Assembly (NCBI RefSeq): GCF_036084755.1 | Contig: NZ_CP107968.1 | Location: 2,424,501 to 2,488,500 of the forward strand | Length of the DNA stretch: 64,000 nucleotides | Origin: Streptomyces sp. NBC_00370 | GTDB lineage: Bacteria; Actinomycetota; Actinomycetes; Streptomycetales; Streptomycetaceae | Reading direction: 5' to 3' | Notes under the pieces: model-generated | The model's database searches: none | The model's input: the letters and a program-made list of their open reading frames with translations, nothing else | Told to the model about the DNA's origin: nothing | Part shown: piece after piece, positions 9,348 through 18,025 of the stretch | Layout of the letters: every line of letters starts with the position of its first letter | Position numbering within the stretch: position 1 is the first letter of the stretch | Position numbers and translations under genes: made by a program

Positions 9348-10280
9348 GTGCCTGGAGACAGCGCCTTGACCGACGGACAACGGCGTCCGCGGGATGTGGT
9401 GGCGGACGCGTTGCGCGACCACATCTCGTCAGGAGAGCTGCGCGTCGGCGACCACATCCCCACCCAGGCCGAGTTGAGCCGGCGCTACGAGGCACCGCGC
9501 GGCGCCGTCCGCAGGGCGCTCGAAGTCCTGGAGAACGAGGGCCTGATCAAGCGGGCCCAGCAGGGCACTCCGCCGACCGTCGCACGGACCGCACCGAGCG
9601 GCGCCTCCCGGCTGCTGCCGGGACCGACCGCCAACGACGTGCCTACGCCCAGAAGCCACCCGCCGCGCCCCGCAGGGGTGTTCCTCGGCGAGCGGGTCGC
9701 GCTCTGCTTCCAGCAGCCGCACGTGACGATCGACGCGTACTGCCTCAACGGCGAGACCCTCGCCTCCGCGCTCGCCGGACCGCTCGTCGCCCTCGGCACC
9801 GCCGGCGTACCGACCCCCGAGCGGATCGCCGTACGGATCCTGCTGCCGAACGCTGAGGACCCGCTGGCGCTGCCGCAGGTCGTCGGAGAGCCGCACAACA
9901 CCCGGCCGCGCGAGCGGCTGCGGGAGACCACCGGGCACATCTACGGCTCGCTGCGCCACTCGCTGCGCATGCTGAAGGTCAGGGGGCTGGTGCCCGAGGT
10001 GCGGGTGGAGGCCAGGAAGGTCTCCATATCGCCGACCCAGAAGGTGTACATCCTCAACGGCGAGGAGGTGCTGGCCGGGCACTACCAGGTGCAGACGCGC
10101 ACGGTGGACCTCGACCGGGACGAACCGATCGAGATCTACGACATGCTCGGCGTCGAAGGGATGCTGTTCCGGCACGCGGCGGTCGACGAGGACCAGGTCA
10201 CAGCGGCGTACGTGGAACAGACCCAGAAGTGGTTCGACTCCCTGTGGGACACCATCGCCGTCCCGTGGGACTCAGGCTGA
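9348..10280 (+). CDS. GntR-family regulator with long C-terminal domain (paralogue 1)
   Basis: A 310-residue protein. The N-terminal GntR winged helix (about 10–75) includes IPTQAELSRRYEAPRGAVRRALEVLE. The C-terminal 200 residues are not FCD or UTRA as far as I can tell, and match the protein at 10714–11568 in several blocks (VRILLP, HSLRMLKVRGLV, VYILNGEEVLAGHY, WFDSLWD). GTG 9348 is chosen over TTG 9342 because a -10-like TAGAGT at 9336–9341 would place the transcription start at or next to the GTG. There is no ribosome-binding site, so the mRNA is probably leaderless. The stop overlaps the convergent small membrane gene by 9 nt. Ligand and targets are unknown. Confidence 0.8.
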   Translation: MPGDSALTDGQRRPRDVVADALRDHISSGELRVGDHIPTQAELSRRYEAPRGAVRRALEVLENEGLIKRAQQGTPPTVARTAPSGASRLLPGPTANDVPTPRSHPPRPAGVFLGERVALCFQQPHVTIDAYCLNGETLASALAGPLVALGTAGVPTPERIAVRILLPNAEDPLALPQVVGEPHNTRPRERLRETTGHIYGSLRHSLRMLKVRGLVPEVRVEARKVSISPTQKVYILNGEEVLAGHYQVQTRTVDLDRDEPIEIYDMLGVEGMLFRHAAVDEDQVTAAYVEQTQKWFDSLWDTIAVPWDSG

Positions 10281-10457
10281 TCCGACCAGCAGCAGGACCA
10301 GCAGTACGGTCGCGGCGCACAGCAGGTTGCCGCCCGACCCCTTCTCCTCGCGCAGCGCCCGTACGAGCAGCGCGCACAGCAGCCCCAGCAGGGCTCCCTG
10401 GGGCCCGAAGGCCCCGATCACCTCAATGATCATGTCCGTTCGTGACAGCGCCCCCAT
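10272..10457 (-). CDS. Small two-TM membrane protein (61 aa)
   Basis: A 61-residue protein with two hydrophobic segments, about residues 9–30 (IIEVIGAFGPQGALLGLLCALL) and 43–60, separated by a basic turn RALREEKG. A clear ribosome-binding site GGAGGAG lies 5 nt before the ATG on this strand, which supports it being a real gene. It sits between the two related GntR regulators and overlaps the 3' end of the first by 9 nt in convergent orientation. I do not recognise a family. It might be the target or partner of these regulators, but that is only positional inference. Confidence 0.7.
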   Translation of the reverse strand: MGALSRTDMIIEVIGAFGPQGALLGLLCALLVRALREEKGSGGNLLCAATVLLVLLLVGSA

Positions 10458-10623
10458 GGCATCTCCTCCGGTTCACTTCTGCGTTCGCGGGACACCCTTC
10501 GGTTGGCACCCTTTGGCAGATGAGTTTCTGCGGAGTGAAGGCCAATGGTCGGGTATCGGTTCTCTCCTTGATACCCATCCGTAATGGCAGCCATTGAGCT
10601 GCAGCGGGACCGGCCTGACCGAA

Positions 10624-10666
10624 CAACCGGTCAAGTTGCCGGGCAGCCAATCGACTTGACCGGTTG
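10624..10666. promoter_or_regulatory. Paired 13-bp inverted repeat before second GntR gene
   Basis: CAACCGGTCAAGT at 10624–10636 is the exact complement of ACTTGACCGGTTG at 10654–10666, across 17 nt. Each arm contains the palindrome ACCGGT. A 13-bp palindrome AATGGCAGCCATT (10583–10595) and TTGGC/GCCAA half-sites (10503, 10513, 10542, 10648) lie in the same 256-bp gap between the divergent small membrane gene and the second GntR gene. The layout suits operators for the divergent pair. Confidence 0.55.
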
Positions 10667-10713
10667 CTGCAGCCATCTGTCGGACACCGCAGCCGAGTTG
10701 TAGCCTCAGCAGA

Positions 10714-11568
10714 GTGATGCCCACCGACCGGGGTGACGCCGAGGACCTTCCCCGCTACCGCTCCGTCGCGGATGATCTGCGCAGCAGGATCCTGGACGGG
10801 CGGCTTTCGGCGGGTGAGGCGCTGCCCAAACAGCAGCAGTTGCAGCGCCACTACCAGGTGGGCAGAGGCACCATCCAGAGCGCCCAGCAGATGCTGCGCG
10901 ACGAGGGACTGCTGGAGGACGGGGCACCGGGAAGAGCCGCCCGGGTTGCCAATCGGACGACCAACCTCCGGCCATTGGCCTACTACATCGCGCAGGCGTT
11001 CACCGCCCGGCATGTCGTCCTGGACGTCTGGTCACTGACCACGGAACAGCTCAGCCAGGCGGTGCGCAACGAGGTCGAGGCGATCCTGGAGGGCCGCCGC
11101 CGCCCCCCGGAGACCATCACCGTCCGGGTCCTGCTGCCCGACCTGACGACCAGCCACCCGTACCCCCGCCACGCCGACGACCCGGCCGACCCCCGCCCGC
11201 TGCTGCGGCTACGGCACGTCATCCGGACCTACGCGGGAGCGCTGGAGCACTCACTGACCCGGCTGGCGGAACGGGGGCTGGTCGGACAGGTCTCCGTCGC
11301 GATCAGGGGACTGCCCACCATCCCCGGCGAGAAGCGCTACCTGATCAACGGCACGGAGATGCTGACCGCGTACTACTGGCTGGAACGCGGCCAGATGCAG
11401 AACAACCCGGACGGCGCCTCACTGGACGTCATCGAGCTGCGCGGCGGCGATCTCTTCCGCTCGACACTGGACGGCGCCGACGCATCGGAACAAGCCAGAT
11501 TCGAGCAGGTCAAGCTCTGGTTCGACACCCGCTGGGACGAGGTGGCCCAGCCGCTGCAACTGGACTAG
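10714..11568 (+). CDS. GntR-family regulator with long C-terminal domain (paralogue 2)
   Basis: A 284-residue relative of the protein at 9348–10280. The winged helix (about 10–75) includes LPKQQQLQRHYQVGRGTIQSAQQML. The shared C-terminal blocks are VRVLLPDL, HSLTRLAERGLVGQV, RYLINGTEMLTAYYW and WFDTRWDEV. The start is GTG 10714 or ATG 10717. TAGCCT at 10701–10706 is a plausible -10 that would start transcription at the GTG, again suggesting a leaderless mRNA, and there is no Shine-Dalgarno. The two genes may be a tandem duplication that has diverged. The role is unknown. Confidence 0.8.
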   Translation: MMPTDRGDAEDLPRYRSVADDLRSRILDGRLSAGEALPKQQQLQRHYQVGRGTIQSAQQMLRDEGLLEDGAPGRAARVANRTTNLRPLAYYIAQAFTARHVVLDVWSLTTEQLSQAVRNEVEAILEGRRRPPETITVRVLLPDLTTSHPYPRHADDPADPRPLLRLRHVIRTYAGALEHSLTRLAERGLVGQVSVAIRGLPTIPGEKRYLINGTEMLTAYYWLERGQMQNNPDGASLDVIELRGGDLFRSTLDGADASEQARFEQVKLWFDTRWDEVAQPLQLD

Positions 11569-11634
11569 GGAGGGCCTTGGTCGTGTCCGCGCCAGGCATC
11601 GCGAGCCGGACGAGACGTCGCGGACACTCCCTAG
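11565..11634. terminator. Bidirectional terminator containing both stop codons
   Basis: Outer arms CTAGGGAG (11565–11572) and CTCCCTAG (11627–11634) pair, as do inner arms TGTCCGCG (11584–11591) and CGCGGACA (11619–11626). The outer stem includes the TAG of the GntR gene and, on the other strand, the TAG of the SDR gene. One structure can therefore end both convergent transcripts. Confidence 0.75.
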
Positions 11635-12569
11635 CGGTAGTCCTCGGCCGTCGCGTCCTTGCCACCGGCGACGACCTCGGCGAAGTACGCCTCGGAGTCG
11701 GGGCGGCTGCCGTCCGCGTCGGTGAAGCCGTACTCCCGCGCCAGCCGCCCGCTGGACAGCGACCGGCCGTTCCACCGCTCCCGCTCCGGATCACCGGCGA
11801 GCGCGGCGACGGCCCTGCCCACCAGGACGGGCGTCTCGGAGATCGCGAAATGCGGCTCCCGCGCGACGGCGTCGCGCCAGGTCTCCTCGGTCACCCCGAA
11901 GTGGTCCAGCATCTGCTCGGAGCGCAGGAAGCCGGGCGTCAGCGAGACGGCGGTGCAGCCGGACTCCTTCAGCTCCTCCCCCAGCCCGTACGCCATCCTG
12001 ATGGGCGCGTTCTTGGTGAGGTCGTAGAAGAGATTCCCCCGGTACGCCTTGTTCGCCTCGGCGGTGCCGTCGGTGATCTCCACGACGAGCCCGCCCGGCC
12101 GCCGTACGAGCAGCGGCAGCGCGAGGCTGCTGGTGATCAGATGGGTCTTCACCCCCAGCTCCAGCATCCGCAGCCCCCTGTCGAGGCCGACCTCCCACAT
12201 CTTCGTGTCGAAGTCGATCAGATGCTCGCCGCCCCACACATCGTTGACGAGCACATCCAGCCGGCCCTGCTCCCGCTCGATCCGCTCGACCACCGCGCGC
12301 ACCTGTGCGGGGTCCAGATGGTCGGCCTGTACGGCGATGCCGACGCCGCCCGCCGCCGTCACCAGCTCGGCCGTCTCCTCGATGGTCTCCGAGGCCCGCC
12401 CGACCTCGCTCACCCGCTCGCGGGTCGTCCGCCCGGTGGCGTACACGGTCGCGCCCGCCGCGCCGAGCTGGACGGCGATTGCCCGCCCGGCTCCCCGGGT
12501 GGCTCCCGCCACCAGGGCGACTTTTCCTGTCAGTGTCTTCGCGTGGTCCGTGGTCTTTTCGTGGTCCAT
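11631..12569 (-). CDS. Short-chain dehydrogenase/reductase
   Basis: A 312-residue NAD(P)-dependent oxidoreductase. The cofactor motif GATRGAGRAI is at about residues 22–31, and the GRT that follows the second strand suggests NADPH preference. The NDVW near the NAG position and the catalytic Tyr-x3-Lys in LFYDLTK are present. Some of the conserved Ser surroundings are atypical, so the substrate cannot be guessed. ATG 12569 is chosen because the protein then starts with a short charged leader before the Rossmann fold and has GAGGG upstream. It faces the GntR gene across a shared terminator and is divergent from the DUF4240 gene. Confidence 0.85.
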   Translation of the reverse strand: MDHEKTTDHAKTLTGKVALVAGATRGAGRAIAVQLGAAGATVYATGRTTRERVSEVGRASETIEETAELVTAAGGVGIAVQADHLDPAQVRAVVERIEREQGRLDVLVNDVWGGEHLIDFDTKMWEVGLDRGLRMLELGVKTHLITSSLALPLLVRRPGGLVVEITDGTAEANKAYRGNLFYDLTKNAPIRMAYGLGEELKESGCTAVSLTPGFLRSEQMLDHFGVTEETWRDAVAREPHFAISETPVLVGRAVAALAGDPERERWNGRSLSSGRLAREYGFTDADGSRPDSEAYFAEVVAGGKDATAEDYR

Positions 12570-12678
12570 GCGGCGACCCTCACACAGAAAGCAGACATCT
12601 TCTGTCCGCATAGGAAAGGCGTGAAATTCGGCCACTCCACGTGCGCCGTACCCCCGCAAGCACGATGCTGGACCCGTG

Positions 12679-13194
12679 ATGGACGAGACGGAGTTCTGGG
12701 AGATCGTCGACAGCACCCGCGAGGCCGCCGAAGGCGACCCCGAGGACCAGGCCGACCTGCTGGTCGAGCGGCTGCTGCAGCTCGACCCCGACTCGGTCCT
12801 GGACTTCGCCCGGCACTTCGAGGCCCGCTACAACCGCGCGTACCACTGGGACCTGTGGGGCGCGGCTGCCGTCCTGCTGGACGGCGCGAGCGACGACGCC
12901 TTCGACTACTTCCGGTGCTGGCTCATCGGCCAGGGCCGCGAGGTCTTCGAGGGGGCGCTGCACGACCCGGACAGCCTCGCCGAGCTGCTGGACGGGTTCG
13001 ACGAGGAGATCGACGGCGACGGCGAGGAACTGGGCTTCGCCGCGGACGAGGCGTACGAGCAGCTCACCGGAGTGGTGGCACCGGCCCTCGGCATCGCGGC
13101 GCAGGCGGCGGAGCCGGAGGGGACGCCCGTCGACTTCGAGGACGCGGAGGCACTGGCGGAGCGCTTCCCGCGCTTGACGGAGCGGTTCGGGTAA
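12679..13194 (+). CDS. DUF4240 domain protein
   Basis: A 171-residue acidic soluble protein beginning MDETEFWEIVDSTRE, with FDYFRCWLIGQGREVFEGAL in the middle. This pattern is typical of DUF4240 proteins, which are common in Streptomyces and have no known function. GTG 12676 directly precedes ATG 12679, and either could be used. There is no signal peptide or membrane segment. It is divergent from the SDR gene and its neighbours suggest no pathway. Confidence 0.72.
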   Translation: MDETEFWEIVDSTREAAEGDPEDQADLLVERLLQLDPDSVLDFARHFEARYNRAYHWDLWGAAAVLLDGASDDAFDYFRCWLIGQGREVFEGALHDPDSLAELLDGFDEEIDGDGEELGFAADEAYEQLTGVVAPALGIAAQAAEPEGTPVDFEDAEALAERFPRLTERFG

Positions 13195-13220
13195 GCGTCG
13201 CGGGGCGCCTTTCGGGGCCG

Positions 13221-13706
13221 CTAGAGCGTGCGCCCCATCAAGACGTCGTCCACGTACCGGCCGTCCAGGAAGAACTCCCCCGGCAGCACCCCCTCGACCA
13301 CGAAGCCCGCCGCCTCGTACAGCCGCCTGGCCGGTGCGTTGTGCCCGAGGACGCGCAGCGTCAGCCGCCGCGCACCCTGCGCCCGCGCCCGCCCGGCCGC
13401 CGCCCGCACCAGCGCCCGCCCGACCCCCCGGCCGCGCTCCCGGCCGTCCACGACGAGACCCCTGATCTGGCGTACGTGCGCGTTGGCCGCCAGCGCGGTG
13501 GCGGGCGCCACGGCGACGTACCCGACGAGCCGGCCGTCCACCTCGGCGACCAGGAAGTTCTCCGGCGGATGCCGGTCGTCGAAGAACGGCTCGTACGCCT
13601 GCGGCCTGGGCGTCACCGCGTGCAGCGGCGACCACATCTCCCGGTCGAGGTCGGCCAGCTCCTGCTCGTCCGCGCGGAAAGCGGGACGTATCTTCAGATC
13701 TGCCAT
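13221..13706 (-). CDS. GNAT-family N-acetyltransferase
   Basis: A 161-residue acetyltransferase. The acetyl-CoA motif is IRGLVVDGRERGRGVGRALVRAA (split here: strand 4, then R-x-x-G-x-G/A at about 92–103), followed by LRVLGHNAPARRLYEAAGF, the usual C-terminal pyrophosphate/hinge region. The full fold fits the length. The acceptor substrate is unknown. It is divergently transcribed from the epimerase-like gene with only 44 bp between starts. Confidence 0.88.
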   Translation of the reverse strand: MADLKIRPAFRADEQELADLDREMWSPLHAVTPRPQAYEPFFDDRHPPENFLVAEVDGRLVGYVAVAPATALAANAHVRQIRGLVVDGRERGRGVGRALVRAAAGRARAQGARRLTLRVLGHNAPARRLYEAAGFVVEGVLPGEFFLDGRYVDDVLMGRTL

Positions 13707-13750
13707 GGCGCAACTGTGCCACCGGGGGTTCCCGGGGCAGGATGGGTTTC

Positions 13751-14635
13751 ATGAGGATCGCGATCACCGGTTCCACCGGGCTCATCGGTACGGCACTCGT
13801 ACGCTCCCTGCGCGCGGACGGGCACGAGGTGGTGCGACTGGTCCGGCGGCCCTCGAACGCGGGCGACGAGGTCGAATGGGACCCCGCGCGCCAGCACGTG
13901 GACGTACGCGGCCTGAACGGCTGCGAGGCGATCGTCCACCTGGCGGGCGCGGGGGTGGGCGACCATCGCTGGACCGACGAGTACAAGAAGGAGATCCGCG
14001 ACAGCCGCGTCCTCGGTACGGCGGCGATCGCGGAGGCCTGCGCGGTCCTGGACGGACCGCCGCGCGTGCTCGTGTCCGGCTCGGCGATCGGCTTCTACGG
14101 TGACACCGGCGACCGGGTGGTCGACGAGAACGCGCCGCCCGGTGACGGGTTCCTGCCGTCGGTCTGCGTGGAGTGGGAAGAGGCCACGGCGGCGGCGGTG
14201 GAAGCGGGCGTCCGCACGGTCCTCGCCCGTACGGGCCTGGTCGTCTCGCGGGACGGCGGCGCGTGGGGCCGGCTCTTCCCGCTGTTCCGCGCGGGCCTGG
14301 GCGGCCGGCTGGGCGACGGCAAGCAGTACTGGAGCTTCATCGCGCTCCACGACCACGTGGCGGCGCTGCGGCACGCGATCGACACGCCGACGCTGGAGGG
14401 CCCGCTGAACCTCACGGCCCCGGAACCGGTCACGAACCGCGAGGTCACGACGGCGATGGGCCAGGCCCTGCACCGCCCGACCCCGTTCCCGGTACCGGCG
14501 GCGGCGCTGCGGGTGGCGCTGGGCGAGATGTCGAGCGACGTGCTGGGCAGCCAACGGGTGATCCCGACGAAGCTGCGCGATTCGGGGTTCACGTTCGCGT
14601 TCCCGACGATCGCGGAGGCGATCGGCGCGGCGTAG
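13751..14635 (+). CDS. TIGR01777-type epimerase (YfcH/SDR39U1-like)
   Basis: A 294-residue NAD(P)-binding protein of the atypical SDR39U1 group. The N-terminal MRIAITGSTGLIGTAL Rossmann motif, HLAGAGVGDHRW, SGSAIGFYGDTGDRVVDE and the C-terminal DUF1731-like tail (LGEMSSDVLGSQRVIPTKL) are in family order. Members are widespread but their reaction is not settled. ATG 13751 is preferred over ATG 13742 because it begins right at the Rossmann strand and has a GGATGGG purine run before it. Downstream is a long gene-free stretch. Confidence 0.85.
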   Translation: MRIAITGSTGLIGTALVRSLRADGHEVVRLVRRPSNAGDEVEWDPARQHVDVRGLNGCEAIVHLAGAGVGDHRWTDEYKKEIRDSRVLGTAAIAEACAVLDGPPRVLVSGSAIGFYGDTGDRVVDENAPPGDGFLPSVCVEWEEATAAAVEAGVRTVLARTGLVVSRDGGAWGRLFPLFRAGLGGRLGDGKQYWSFIALHDHVAALRHAIDTPTLEGPLNLTAPEPVTNREVTTAMGQALHRPTPFPVPAAALRVALGEMSSDVLGSQRVIPTKLRDSGFTFAFPTIAEAIGAA

Positions 14636-15315
14636 TCGGGTTCTTGGTTGCGGTTGTCGCCGTCGGGCGCGGTGTCGGTTGGCGGTCTTGGTTGCGGTTG
14701 TCGCCGGGTGCCGTTCCGGGGAGGCGTCCTGCGCTGCATGATTTACGGCGCGTACTCCCGAGACGCGGAGCCACCGCCGAGATGCGCCACAAATCACGCT
14801 CTACGCTCCGGACACCACCCCTGCACGACCCCCTTCCCCCCGCCCCACGGATCGCTGCGCCGCGACCACCAAGGCAAGGCGGACCGGGCGTCCACGCCAG
14901 GGACGTGCCCCCGGCCCGCACGGCACCCCCACCCGCGCTAACGCGAACAGCCGTGCCCGACCACCGGGGGGAGGGGGCCGGGGCCGGAGGAGGGGGGTGT
15001 CCGGACGTAAAGCGAAGGAGCTCATGCGACAAGCAGTCCGGACACCCCCCTCCGCAGGACCCGGAACCCGCACCGGATGGCAACAACCTCAACCCAGACC
15101 GCACCCCCGCCGGAAGGCGACACCGCAGGACCCGGAACCCGCCACCGGACAGCGAGACCGCAACCAAGAACCGCCAACCAAAACCGCGCCGGACGGCGAC
15201 ACCGCGCGCCACGCGTGCCACCGTGCACCCGAACACGCGCGTCCGCCCCCGGCCGTCCCCATACCTACGCTCAACTCCGAACTCGCCTATAGCCAGGGCT
15301 TGTTGGGAGGGACAC
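14636..15315. other. Gene-free, repeat-rich intergenic stretch (680 bp)
   Basis: No frame here has a start, ribosome-binding site and codon use like the neighbouring genes. Repeats dominate. CTTGGTTGCGGTTGTCGCCG occurs twice near 14645–14704. Complementary copies (CGCAACCAAGAACCGCC, GGACGGCGACACCGCG) lie near 15160–15215, so the two edges form a long imperfect inverted repeat. Inside is the perfect hairpin at 14989–15053. It may be a degenerate mobile or REP-like element, or simply a long terminator region. Confidence 0.6.
14989..15053. repeat. 17-bp perfect inverted repeat
   Basis: GGAGGGGGGTGTCCGGA at 14989–15005 pairs perfectly with 15037–15053 around a 31-nt loop. A half-copy CTCCGGACACCACCCCT lies about 180 bp upstream near 14805. 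The stem is far stronger than random sequence would give. Confidence 0.7.
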
Positions 15316-16509
15316 GTGTTCAACAGCAGCACCAACACCACGTACCACACAGACGTCGTCGTCATCGGTGCCGGTATCGCCGGCCTCGCCGCCGCTCGCC
15401 ATCTGCGCGATGCCGGCCTCGACGTCACCGTTCTTGAGGCCGCGCCCTACGTCGGGGGGCGGATGGCCACCGACGACGTGGACGGCTTCCGGCTCGACCG
15501 TCTGGGGCAGTTGCTCAGCGCCTCGTACGACGAGTTGTACAGAACGCCCGGACTCGACGGCGTCGCCCTGCGGGCGTTCTCACCCGGCGTGCTCGTGCAC
15601 AGCGGCGGCATACGGCGCGCGCAGGGCGCATGGGGCGCGCACGCAAGCATGTCGGCGCAGGCGCCCCACCCGGACCGCCCCGCGCGGGACGTCTACGCGG
15701 ACGCCACGGAACGCGCCCTGCTCGCCGCGCTGCTCCTCGACCCGGAACTCGCCACCTCGGGCCGGCGCGCCGAACTCGCCCTGCGTGACTTCGCCATGGG
15801 CGGACTGTGCGTACCGCAGGGCGGTGCCGCCGTGCTCGCCGAGGCGCTCGCGGGGGCGCTCCCGGCCGGTTCGGTACGTACGGAGGTGTCCGTGACCGAG
15901 GCGTCGATCAACCGCGTACAGACCAAGGAGCACGGCGAGTTCGCCTGCCGGTCACTGCTGGTGGCGACCGGCGCGCGGGCCGCGGCCGAGCTGTTGCCGG
16001 GGCTGCGGGTGCCCGCGTTCCATCCGGTGACGGTTCTTCACCACACGGCGGAAAACGCGCCGTTGGCGGATCCCACGCTGCTGCTGGACGGCGACAGGGA
16101 AGGGCCCGTCGCGCACACCGCCGTGATGAGCGCGGTGGATCCGAGCCGCGCCCCCGCCGGCCGGGCGCTGATCTCGTCGACGGTGCTCGGCGTCCCACCC
16201 GCGGCGGGCGAGTTGGACCGTACGGTGCGGGCGCAGCTGGCCCGGATGTACGGATGTCCCACCGACGACTGGGAGTTGCTCGGCGTGCACCACGACCCGG
16301 AGGCGGTACCGGCCATGCCGCCGCCGTACGACCCGGTTCGCGCCGTGCGGCTGCTGGCGGGGCTGTACGTGTGCGGTGACCACCGGGACACCAACACCGC
16401 GCAGGGCGCGCTGTCTTCGGGCCGCAGGGCGGCGCGGGCGGTGCTGCGGGACATCGGCGCCAGGCCGGTGCGGGGGACGGTGGCGGCCCCCCTGACGGCC
16501 GCCGCGTAA
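15316..16509 (+). CDS. FAD-dependent oxidoreductase
   Basis: A 397-residue flavoprotein of the amine-oxidase/phytoene-desaturase-like fold. The N-terminal dinucleotide motif VIGAGIAGLAAARHL is at about residues 16–30, followed by the FAD-ribose Glu in VTVLEA and VGGRMATDDVDGFRLDRLGQ. The C-terminal FAD segment LYVCGDHRDTNTAQGALSSGRRAARA is typical. GTG 15316 is preceded by GGGAGG at 15305–15310, 5 nt away. The substrate is unknown. Downstream is the convergent NsdA-like regulator with a 16-bp gap. Confidence 0.85.
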   Translation: MFNSSTNTTYHTDVVVIGAGIAGLAAARHLRDAGLDVTVLEAAPYVGGRMATDDVDGFRLDRLGQLLSASYDELYRTPGLDGVALRAFSPGVLVHSGGIRRAQGAWGAHASMSAQAPHPDRPARDVYADATERALLAALLLDPELATSGRRAELALRDFAMGGLCVPQGGAAVLAEALAGALPAGSVRTEVSVTEASINRVQTKEHGEFACRSLLVATGARAAAELLPGLRVPAFHPVTVLHHTAENAPLADPTLLLDGDREGPVAHTAVMSAVDPSRAPAGRALISSTVLGVPPAAGELDRTVRAQLARMYGCPTDDWELLGVHHDPEAVPAMPPPYDPVRAVRLLAGLYVCGDHRDTNTAQGALSSGRRAARAVLRDIGARPVRGTVAAPLTAAA

Positions 16510-16525
16510 CGCCCCCCGCCAGGTC

Positions 16526-18025
16526 TCAGCCCAGCGCCGCGACCCGGTCCCGGTACGTGCGTACCGCCATCGCGTCCCGGTAGGGCTCCAGCCGCCGTTC
16601 GAACTCCCGGACGTACTCGACCGCGCGGGCCGACCGCATCTCCGTCGCCTGCTGGGCCGCCTCGGCGCCCAGCAGGCACGCCTGGTCCAGCTCGCCGAGG
16701 CCCAGCCGCGCCGTGGCGAGGACGACGCGGCAGAACAGCCGGCTGCGGGCCAGCGCGGGGGCGCGCAGCTGGAGGGAGCGCTCGGCGTGCTGCGCGGCCG
16801 TGCGGTACTGCTGGAGGTCGCGGTGGCAGTGGCCGAAGTCGTCGGCGAGCTGCGCCTCGTCGAAGTGGCGCGCCCAGTGGGGCACGTCGTCGCCGGGTCT
16901 GGCACTCTCCAGGGCGCGTTCGGCCCGTACGAGCGAGGCGGTGGCCGTCCTGGCCTCGCCGAGCACGCCGTGGCCGCGCGCCTCGACGGCGTGCAGCAGG
17001 GCCTGGACGACGGGCGGCACCGCCGAGCCGACGCCCTGCTGGGCCACGCGCGCCAGCTGGACGGCTTCGCGGCCGTGGCCGAGGTAGACGGCCTGGCGGC
17101 TCATCGTGATCAGCACGTACGAGCCGTACGCCCGGTCGGCGGCGGCCTGGGAGAGCCGGAGTGCCTGCACGAAGTAGCGCTGGGCGAGGCCGTGGGCGGC
17201 GATGTCGTACGACGTCCAGCCGGCGAGCCGGGTCAGCTCGGCGGCGGCGGCGAACAGCCTGCGGCCGGTGTTCTCGCCGTATAAGCCGCGCAGCATCGGC
17301 TCGGTCTCGTGTTCGAGGTAGCGCACGAGCGCCTGCCGGGCGTGGCCGCCGCCGTACGTCTGGTCGAGGGTGCGGAACAGCTCGCCGACGGAGCGCAGCG
17401 CCTCGATGTCGCCGGGGGTGACCCGCTGCCCCGCCGCCCGTTCGGTGCGCTGCCGTGGGACGCCGGGGACGCCCGGCACGGCGGCGACACCCGGCGCGGC
17501 CGGGAGCGCGGGCGCCGGCCGGGACGGCTGCTGGCCGGGCACCCGAACGTTCGGCGCGGGGCCCGCTTCCGGACGGCCGACCCGGTCGTCGGCCCGGCCG
17601 ATCAGCCAGTCGCGGCTCGGCACGACGAGCCCTGCGGGGGTGAAGGCGATCTTGCGGAGTTCCGCGTGACTGCCGGAGTCCTTGCGCCAGAGGCCGGCCA
17701 CGATGTCGACGGCCTCCTCGGGGGTGGCGGCGAATTCGAGGCCCGCGTAGACGGGGGCACAGGCGTCGAGCCCCAGGTCCTGCGCGGCGAGCCGGCGGCC
17801 GAGTCTGCGGGTGAAGACCTCCGCGATCAGTGCGGGGGTGGTGCCACGGGGTTGCTGCCCGCGCAGCCAGCGCGTCACGGACGTTTTGTCGTACCGCAGA
17901 TCGAGGCCGTGTTCCAGGCCCAGCTGGTCCACCCGGCGGGCGAGGCCCGCGTTGGAGAATCCGGCTTCCGCGATGAGCGCGGCGAGCTGGCGGTTGGGAA
18001 TGCGCTGCGGAGGTCGTTCCGACAT
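16526..18025 (-). CDS. NsdA-like TPR transcriptional regulator
   Basis: A 499-residue protein. The N-terminus (about 1–75) carries RQLAALIAEAGFSNAGLARRVDQLG and SVTRWLRGQQPRG, a helix-turn-helix seen in the Streptomyces NsdA/NsdB regulators. A Pro-rich linker (about 150–210) leads to a long helical C-terminal half with tetratricopeptide-like repeats (about 250–490). NsdA and NsdB repress antibiotic production and sporulation in S. coelicolor; membership of that broader family is from motif likeness only. ATG 18025 is chosen with AGGAG 12 nt upstream, a rather long gap. It is divergent from lipB. Confidence 0.75.
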   Translation of the reverse strand: MSERPPQRIPNRQLAALIAEAGFSNAGLARRVDQLGLEHGLDLRYDKTSVTRWLRGQQPRGTTPALIAEVFTRRLGRRLAAQDLGLDACAPVYAGLEFAATPEEAVDIVAGLWRKDSGSHAELRKIAFTPAGLVVPSRDWLIGRADDRVGRPEAGPAPNVRVPGQQPSRPAPALPAAPGVAAVPGVPGVPRQRTERAAGQRVTPGDIEALRSVGELFRTLDQTYGGGHARQALVRYLEHETEPMLRGLYGENTGRRLFAAAAELTRLAGWTSYDIAAHGLAQRYFVQALRLSQAAADRAYGSYVLITMSRQAVYLGHGREAVQLARVAQQGVGSAVPPVVQALLHAVEARGHGVLGEARTATASLVRAERALESARPGDDVPHWARHFDEAQLADDFGHCHRDLQQYRTAAQHAERSLQLRAPALARSRLFCRVVLATARLGLGELDQACLLGAEAAQQATEMRSARAVEYVREFERRLEPYRDAMAVRTYRDRVAALG

